Assembly (NCBI RefSeq): GCF_001673315.1
Contig: NZ_LZLQ01000080.1
Span: 62,001-126,000, forward strand
Reading direction: 5' to 3'
Origin: Mycobacterium asiaticum
GTDB lineage: Bacteria; Actinomycetota; Actinomycetes; Mycobacteriales; Mycobacteriaceae
Length of the DNA: 64,000 bases
Part shown: positions 60,271-64,000 of the stretch, piece by piece
Layout of the letters: each line of letters opens with the position of its first letter
How positions within the stretch are numbered: the first letter of the stretch is position 1
Made by a program: the position numbers and the translations under genes
Notes under the pieces: generated by a model
Databases searched by the model: none
The model's input: only the letters and a program-made list of their open reading frames with translations
Told to the model about the DNA's origin: nothing

Positions 60271-60828
60271 TCAGCCGACCTCTGCCGCGAGCTTGCCGAC
60301 GACCTCTCGCACCGCTTCGGACAGTTCGGCGCTCGCCGCGGGCGCGCTGCCCTGCAAGGTTCGGAACGGCACCGAGAGTTTGATTCCCTCGACAACCCGG
60401 GCACCGGCGATGCCGAACGATTTGCGGGTGTCGTCGTGCGCCCAGACGCCGCCGTATTGGCCCAGCGAGCCGCCGATCACCGCCAGTGGTTTGCCCCTGA
60501 CCGCGCTCTCACCGAACGGCCGGGACAACCAGTCGATCGCGTTTTTCAGCACCGCGGGGATGGTTCCGTTGTTCTCGGGCGTGACCACCAGGGTGGCGTC
60601 GGCTTCGCTTACCGCCGAACGCAACGCCGTGACAGCCGGCGGTTCCTCGACTTGCGTGCCGACCCCAGGGTCAAGGTCTTCGTTATAGAAAGGCACGTCC
60701 CCCAGCCCTTCGAACACCCTGACCGTGACGCCCGCCGGCGCTACCTGGGCCGCAAGTTCGGCGATCTGGCGGTTGATCGAGCTTGCTCGCAAGCTTCCCA
60801 CCAACACCAGGATCTTGGTTTCGGTCAC
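60271..60828 (-). CDS. NADPH-dependent FMN reductase family protein (Rv3054c homologue)
   Basis: 185 residues from GTG 60828. Flavodoxin-like fold of the azoreductase/chromate reductase type: ILVLVGSLRASSINRQIAEL (phosphate loop), TPENNGTIPAVLKNAIDWLS and GGSLGQYGGVWA. Likely reduces quinones or other electrophiles. Divergent from a TetR gene with a perfect palindrome between them. Confidence 0.9.
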   Translation of the reverse strand: MTETKILVLVGSLRASSINRQIAELAAQVAPAGVTVRVFEGLGDVPFYNEDLDPGVGTQVEEPPAVTALRSAVSEADATLVVTPENNGTIPAVLKNAIDWLSRPFGESAVRGKPLAVIGGSLGQYGGVWAHDDTRKSFGIAGARVVEGIKLSVPFRTLQGSAPAASAELSEAVREVVGKLAAEVG

Positions 60829-60876
60829 GTTTCGCGGTCCTTTCGACTGTTAGCGAACATCTTCGCACGGCACAAC

Positions 60877-60890
60877 CGGACTATAGTCCG
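60877..60890. promoter_or_regulatory. Palindromic TetR-type operator
   Basis: CGGACTATAGTCCG is a perfect 14-bp palindrome between the divergent FMN reductase (start 60828) and the TetR gene (start 60920). Its position suits control of both genes by the TetR protein. Confidence 0.65.
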
Positions 60891-60919
60891 TTTCATTCCC
60901 GCGGAGTTAAAGTGCATAC

Positions 60920-61549
60920 GTGAGCGAAATCGAGCGCGCGGGCGAGTTGGGCGTGCCCGCGGCCGGGATCGGTCTGCACGAGGGCGCTCCTCCCGAGCGC
61001 AGTGACGCCGCGCGCAACCGGGCGTTGCTTCTGGACGCAGCGCGGCACCTGGTCACTGAACGCGGCGCCAAGGCGGTCACCACCGATGACATCGCGGCCG
61101 CCGCCGGTGTCGGCAAGGGAACCTTGTTCCGCCGATTCGGCAGCCGGGCCGGCTTGATGATGGTGCTGCTCGATGAGGACGAAAAGGCGTTCCAGCAGGC
61201 CTTCCTGTTCGGACCGCCACCGCTGGGCCCCGACGCGCCCCCGATCGATCGGCTGGTCGCTTTCGGGCGGGAGCGGATTTGCTTCGTGCATACCCACCAT
61301 GAACTGCTGTCGGCCGGCAACCGCGATCCGCACCGCCGCCACGTCGGCGCGGCAGTCGTTCAGCGCCGCCACATACGGGTGCTGATGCAGTCGGCGCGCA
61401 GCACTGGCGATTTGGATGTCCAGGCCGATGCGTTGCTAGCGCTGCTCGATGTCGACTATGTGGAGCATCAACTCACCCAGGGCGGCCACAACCCGCAAAC
61501 GCTCGGCGATGCGTGGGAGAGCCTGGTCCGCAAGTTGTGCGGAAAGTGA
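60920..61549 (+). CDS. TetR-family regulator (Rv3055 homologue)
   Basis: 209 residues from GTG 60920. HTH: VTTDDIAAAAGVGKGTLFRR, preceded by LLLDAARHLVTERG. It probably represses the divergent FMN reductase gene by binding the palindrome at 60877-60890. The stop overlaps the GTG of dinP (GTGA). Confidence 0.9.
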   Translation: MSEIERAGELGVPAAGIGLHEGAPPERSDAARNRALLLDAARHLVTERGAKAVTTDDIAAAAGVGKGTLFRRFGSRAGLMMVLLDEDEKAFQQAFLFGPPPLGPDAPPIDRLVAFGRERICFVHTHHELLSAGNRDPHRRHVGAAVVQRRHIRVLMQSARSTGDLDVQADALLALLDVDYVEHQLTQGGHNPQTLGDAWESLVRKLCGK

Positions 61550-62580
61550 GTCACATCCTGCACGTCGACCTCGACCAGTTTCTGGCTTCGGTGGAGTTGC
61601 GGCGTCATCCCGAACTGGTCGGGCGGCCGGTCATTGTCGGGGGCAATGGCGATCCGACCGAACCGCGCAAGGTAGTCACCTGCGCCTCCTACGAGGCGCG
61701 CGAGTTCGGAGTCCACGCGGGCATGCCGATGCGCGCCGCCGCCCGGCGCTGTCCGGGCGCCACCTTCCTGCCCTCGGACACCGCCGCCTACGACGCCGCT
61801 TCTGATCAGGTCATGGGGTTGTTGCGCGACCTCGGGCATCCCGTCGAGGTGTGGGGCTGGGACGAAGCGTACGTCGGACTCGCCGAAGGGAACCCGGTCG
61901 AACTCGCTGAACAGATCCGTACCGTCATTTCGACCGAAACCGGACTCTCCTGCTCGGTGGGTATCAGCGACAACAAACAGCGCGCCAAGATCGCAACCGG
62001 CTTTGCCAAACCGGCCGGAGTATTCCAACTCACCGACGCCAACTGGATGAGCCAGATGGCCGACCGCCCGGTGGACGCACTGTGGGGAGTCGGTCCGAAA
62101 ACCGCGAAGAAGCTTGCTGCGCAAGGCATTACTACCGTGTGGGAGCTGGCGCACACCCACGGCGAATTGCTGACAGCGACATTCGGCCCGCGTACCGGGC
62201 TGTGGCTGCTGCTACTCGCCAAGGGCGGCGGCGATACCGGAATCAGCGCCGAGCCTTGGCTGCCGCGCTCCCGCAGCCACGTCGTCACGTTTGCCCGCGA
62301 CCTCACCGAGCGATCCGAAATGAACGCTGCGGTAACGGAATTGGGTCGACGCGCCCTTGCCGAGGTGGTGGCATCGGCGCGAACCGTCACCCGGGTGGCG
62401 GTCACAGTGCGCACCGCGACGTTCTACACCCGCACCAAGATCCGCAAGCTCGACGCGCCGACCATCGACGGCGACGTCATCACCGACGCCGCCCTGCGGA
62501 TCCTCGACCTGTTCGAATTGGACCGCCCCATCCGACTACTCGGGGTGCGCCTGGAACTGGAAATGCCCGATCAGCGCTGA
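61546..62580 (+). CDS. dinP: Y-family DNA polymerase (DinP/DinB2-type)
   Basis: 344 residues from GTG 61546, overlapping the TetR stop. The catalytic motif HVDLDQFLASVELRRHPELV and the second, SVGISDNKQRAKIATGFAKP, are typical of Y-family polymerases; the middle motif reads WGWDEAYVGL, where the second site usually has SIDEA, as in the Rv3056 (DinB2) group. No beta-clamp-binding tail is evident. Translation coupling with a TetR regulator is unusual but conserved in mycobacteria. Confidence 0.93.
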   Translation: MSHILHVDLDQFLASVELRRHPELVGRPVIVGGNGDPTEPRKVVTCASYEAREFGVHAGMPMRAAARRCPGATFLPSDTAAYDAASDQVMGLLRDLGHPVEVWGWDEAYVGLAEGNPVELAEQIRTVISTETGLSCSVGISDNKQRAKIATGFAKPAGVFQLTDANWMSQMADRPVDALWGVGPKTAKKLAAQGITTVWELAHTHGELLTATFGPRTGLWLLLLAKGGGDTGISAEPWLPRSRSHVVTFARDLTERSEMNAAVTELGRRALAEVVASARTVTRVAVTVRTATFYTRTKIRKLDAPTIDGDVITDAALRILDLFELDRPIRLLGVRLELEMPDQR

Positions 62581-63449
62581 AGTTGCGGCGGCCCGGGTCG
62601 CAGCGCGCGGGTGAAGATGGCGTTGACCTGGCGCATAGCCACGCTGTAAGGCCACCACGCCAGCCGCTTGAACGCGTAGAGCGCGCGGATGTCCTGCGAG
62701 GTGTAGATCAGGTATCTGTTTTTCGCGACGCCGGCCAGGATTTTCTCGGCGGCCCGTTCCGGCGAGACGGCGTGACCGCTGAACCGGTCGACCCAGCGGG
62801 CAACGTGCGGATCGTTTCGGTCCACCCCGGCGATCTCGACGGTGTTTACCAGCGGGGTCTTCACCGCGCCGGGTACCACCACGGACACGCCGATGCGGTG
62901 CCGGGCGAGGTCGAAGCGCAGCACTTCGGAAAGCCCACGTAGACCGTACTTGCTCGCGCTGTAGGCGGCATGCCAGGGCAGGGCGACCAGTCCGGCGGCC
63001 GAGGACACGTTCACCACGTGGCCACCCCGCCGCGCGGCGACCATATGCGGAACAAACGACTCGATGACGTGGATCGGGCCCATCAGATTAATCTGCACCA
63101 TCTTGGTCCACTGCTCATGGCTCAACCGGTCGACGGTCCCCCATGCCGATACACCAGCGATGTTGAGGACCACGTCCATGCTGGGCTGGGTGGCGTGGAT
63201 GTCGGCCGCGAACGCGGCCACCTGCGCATAGTCGGATATGTCCAGTACCCGGTGCGCGGGCACTTCCGCGCCCAGCGCTCGCGCGTCGGCCACCGTCTGC
63301 GCCAGTCCGTCCTCGTCACGGTCGGTCAGATAGAGCTCCGCGCCCTGCGCAGCCAGTCGTAACGCGGTCGCGCGGCCAATGCCGCTCGCCGCACCCGTGA
63401 CGAAACACCGCTTGCCTGCGAAATACCGCCTCGATCCGTTCTGCGCCAT
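62571..63449 (-). CDS. Short-chain dehydrogenase/reductase (Rv3057c homologue)
   Basis: 292 residues from ATG 63449. Cofactor loop VTGAASGIGRATALRLAAQG, NIAG motif, catalytic Ser in NVSSAAGLVALPWHAAYSAS with YSASK. The C-terminus extends beyond a classical SDR with a basic, partly hydrophobic tail (RLAWWPYSVAMRQV), suggesting membrane association. Convergent with dinP, 10-bp overlap of 3' ends. Confidence 0.9.
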   Translation of the reverse strand: MAQNGSRRYFAGKRCFVTGAASGIGRATALRLAAQGAELYLTDRDEDGLAQTVADARALGAEVPAHRVLDISDYAQVAAFAADIHATQPSMDVVLNIAGVSAWGTVDRLSHEQWTKMVQINLMGPIHVIESFVPHMVAARRGGHVVNVSSAAGLVALPWHAAYSASKYGLRGLSEVLRFDLARHRIGVSVVVPGAVKTPLVNTVEIAGVDRNDPHVARWVDRFSGHAVSPERAAEKILAGVAKNRYLIYTSQDIRALYAFKRLAWWPYSVAMRQVNAIFTRALRPGPPQLQR

Positions 63450-63481
63450 GGACGTGACGATACCGCCGGTAACGGCTCCGC

Positions 63482-64000
63482 CTAGCGCGACGGGCCACCC
63501 CACAGCGCGTGTAGCCACAACTGCTCCAGCACCCGCACGCGACGGTCCGCGTCATGGTCGCGACCTGCCAATAATGGGTCGCCGGTGAGCGACAGCGCAG
63601 TGGTTCCTGCCAAGGTGCGGATCAGCGTCGGAAGGTCATCGCTAATCGGTTGCGCGGTCCCAGCCTTTACTTCGGCATCGACGATGGTCACGATCTGACC
63701 GAGCACCACCTCGAACTGCTGCTCGAGGATCTCGCGAATCTCGATGTCGGTGTGGCGAGCCGCATTACAGGCGTTCATCAGCGGGTCGTTATGCGCGTAC
63801 ACGACCGCGGCACTGCCGACCATGCGCGTGGCGAACTGCTGCGGCGACTCGCCGGGTTGGCGGGGAGCGAAGTACTGCGTGAGCTCTTCGAGTTCTTCGG
63901 TGACCTCCGCCAGGATCGACGCCAGCACCGAGTACTTGGAGTCGAAGTAGAAGTAGAAACCCGAGCGCGCCACCCCGGCCCGCGTGCTGATGGTGCTGAC
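63482..64000 (-). CDS. TetR-family regulator, N-terminus outside the window (Rv3058c homologue)
   Basis: 173 residues are visible; the frame remains open at the window edge. The visible N-terminal part, VSTISTRAGVARSGFYFYFD, is the end of the HTH followed by the EthR-like SKYSVLASILAEV. The ligand domain ends with LHALWGGPSR. It lies 32 bp upstream of the SDR gene, and the two are likely cotranscribed. Confidence 0.88.
   Translation of the reverse strand, partial: VSTISTRAGVARSGFYFYFDSKYSVLASILAEVTEELEELTQYFAPRQPGESPQQFATRMVGSAAVVYAHNDPLMNACNAARHTDIEIREILEQQFEVVLGQIVTIVDAEVKAGTAQPISDDLPTLIRTLAGTTALSLTGDPLLAGRDHDADRRVRVLEQLWLHALWGGPSR

Overview
The window is GC-rich actinobacterial DNA whose backbone has the gene content and order of the Mycobacterium tuberculosis Rv3031-Rv3058c region: a GH57 branching enzyme and GT4 glycosyltransferase, then after an interruption the Rv3034c to Rv3041c homologues, serB2, ctaD, fecB, adhC, nrdF2, a Baeyer-Villiger-type monooxygenase, a TetR regulator, nrdE-nrdI-nrdH, an FMN reductase, another TetR, dinP, an SDR and a third TetR. 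Presence of a complete carotenoid cluster, which M. tuberculosis lacks, points to a pigmented non-tuberculous Mycobacterium. The species cannot be fixed from the window alone.

Region by region. (1) 1-2173: two genes of the methylglucose lipopolysaccharide (MGLP) locus. (2) 2183-24464: an accessory block between the Rv3032 and Rv3034c homologues. Its core is a translationally coupled operon crtE-crtI-crtB-crtYc-crtYd-methyltransferase-crtU-Rieske protein (5571-13089), expected to make an aromatic, isorenieratene-type carotenoid that is then modified. Around it lie a glycosyltransferase, a type 2 IPP isomerase, a SOUL heme-binding protein, a STAS protein, two paralogous MarR regulators, an MMPL transporter, a TspO-like protein and a DNA photolyase. 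A near-perfect SigF-type promoter precedes crtE, and a shared AT-rich motif occurs in three divergent intergenic regions. (3) 24533-38087: ordinary mycobacterial backbone. (4) 38168-44492: a genomic island of about 6.2 kb bounded by an 87-bp direct repeat of the 3' end of nrdF2. It holds hypothetical genes, a PD-(D/E)XK nuclease, a PASTA protein, a DUF732 protein, several broken genes and IS3-family remnants, with no integrase left. (5) 44406-49141: nrdF2, a lipoprotein, a monooxygenase and a TetR regulator. (6) 49231-56443: a second accessory block with an AraC regulator, F420-type oxidoreductase, hydrolase, quinone-oxidoreductase-like protein and an MmpS/MmpL pair. (7) 56863-64000: backbone again; the window ends inside a TetR gene.

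The carotenoid block reads as one photoprotection programme: isoprenoid supply (idi, crtE), carotene synthesis, cyclisation, aromatisation, hydroxylation and glycosylation, light-damage repair (photolyase), tetrapyrrole-binding proteins (SOUL, TspO) and regulators. The ribonucleotide reductase genes, although split across about 11 kb, carry paired candidate NrdR boxes with the same 32-bp spacing upstream of both nrdF2 and nrdH. No tRNA, rRNA or CRISPR array was seen.
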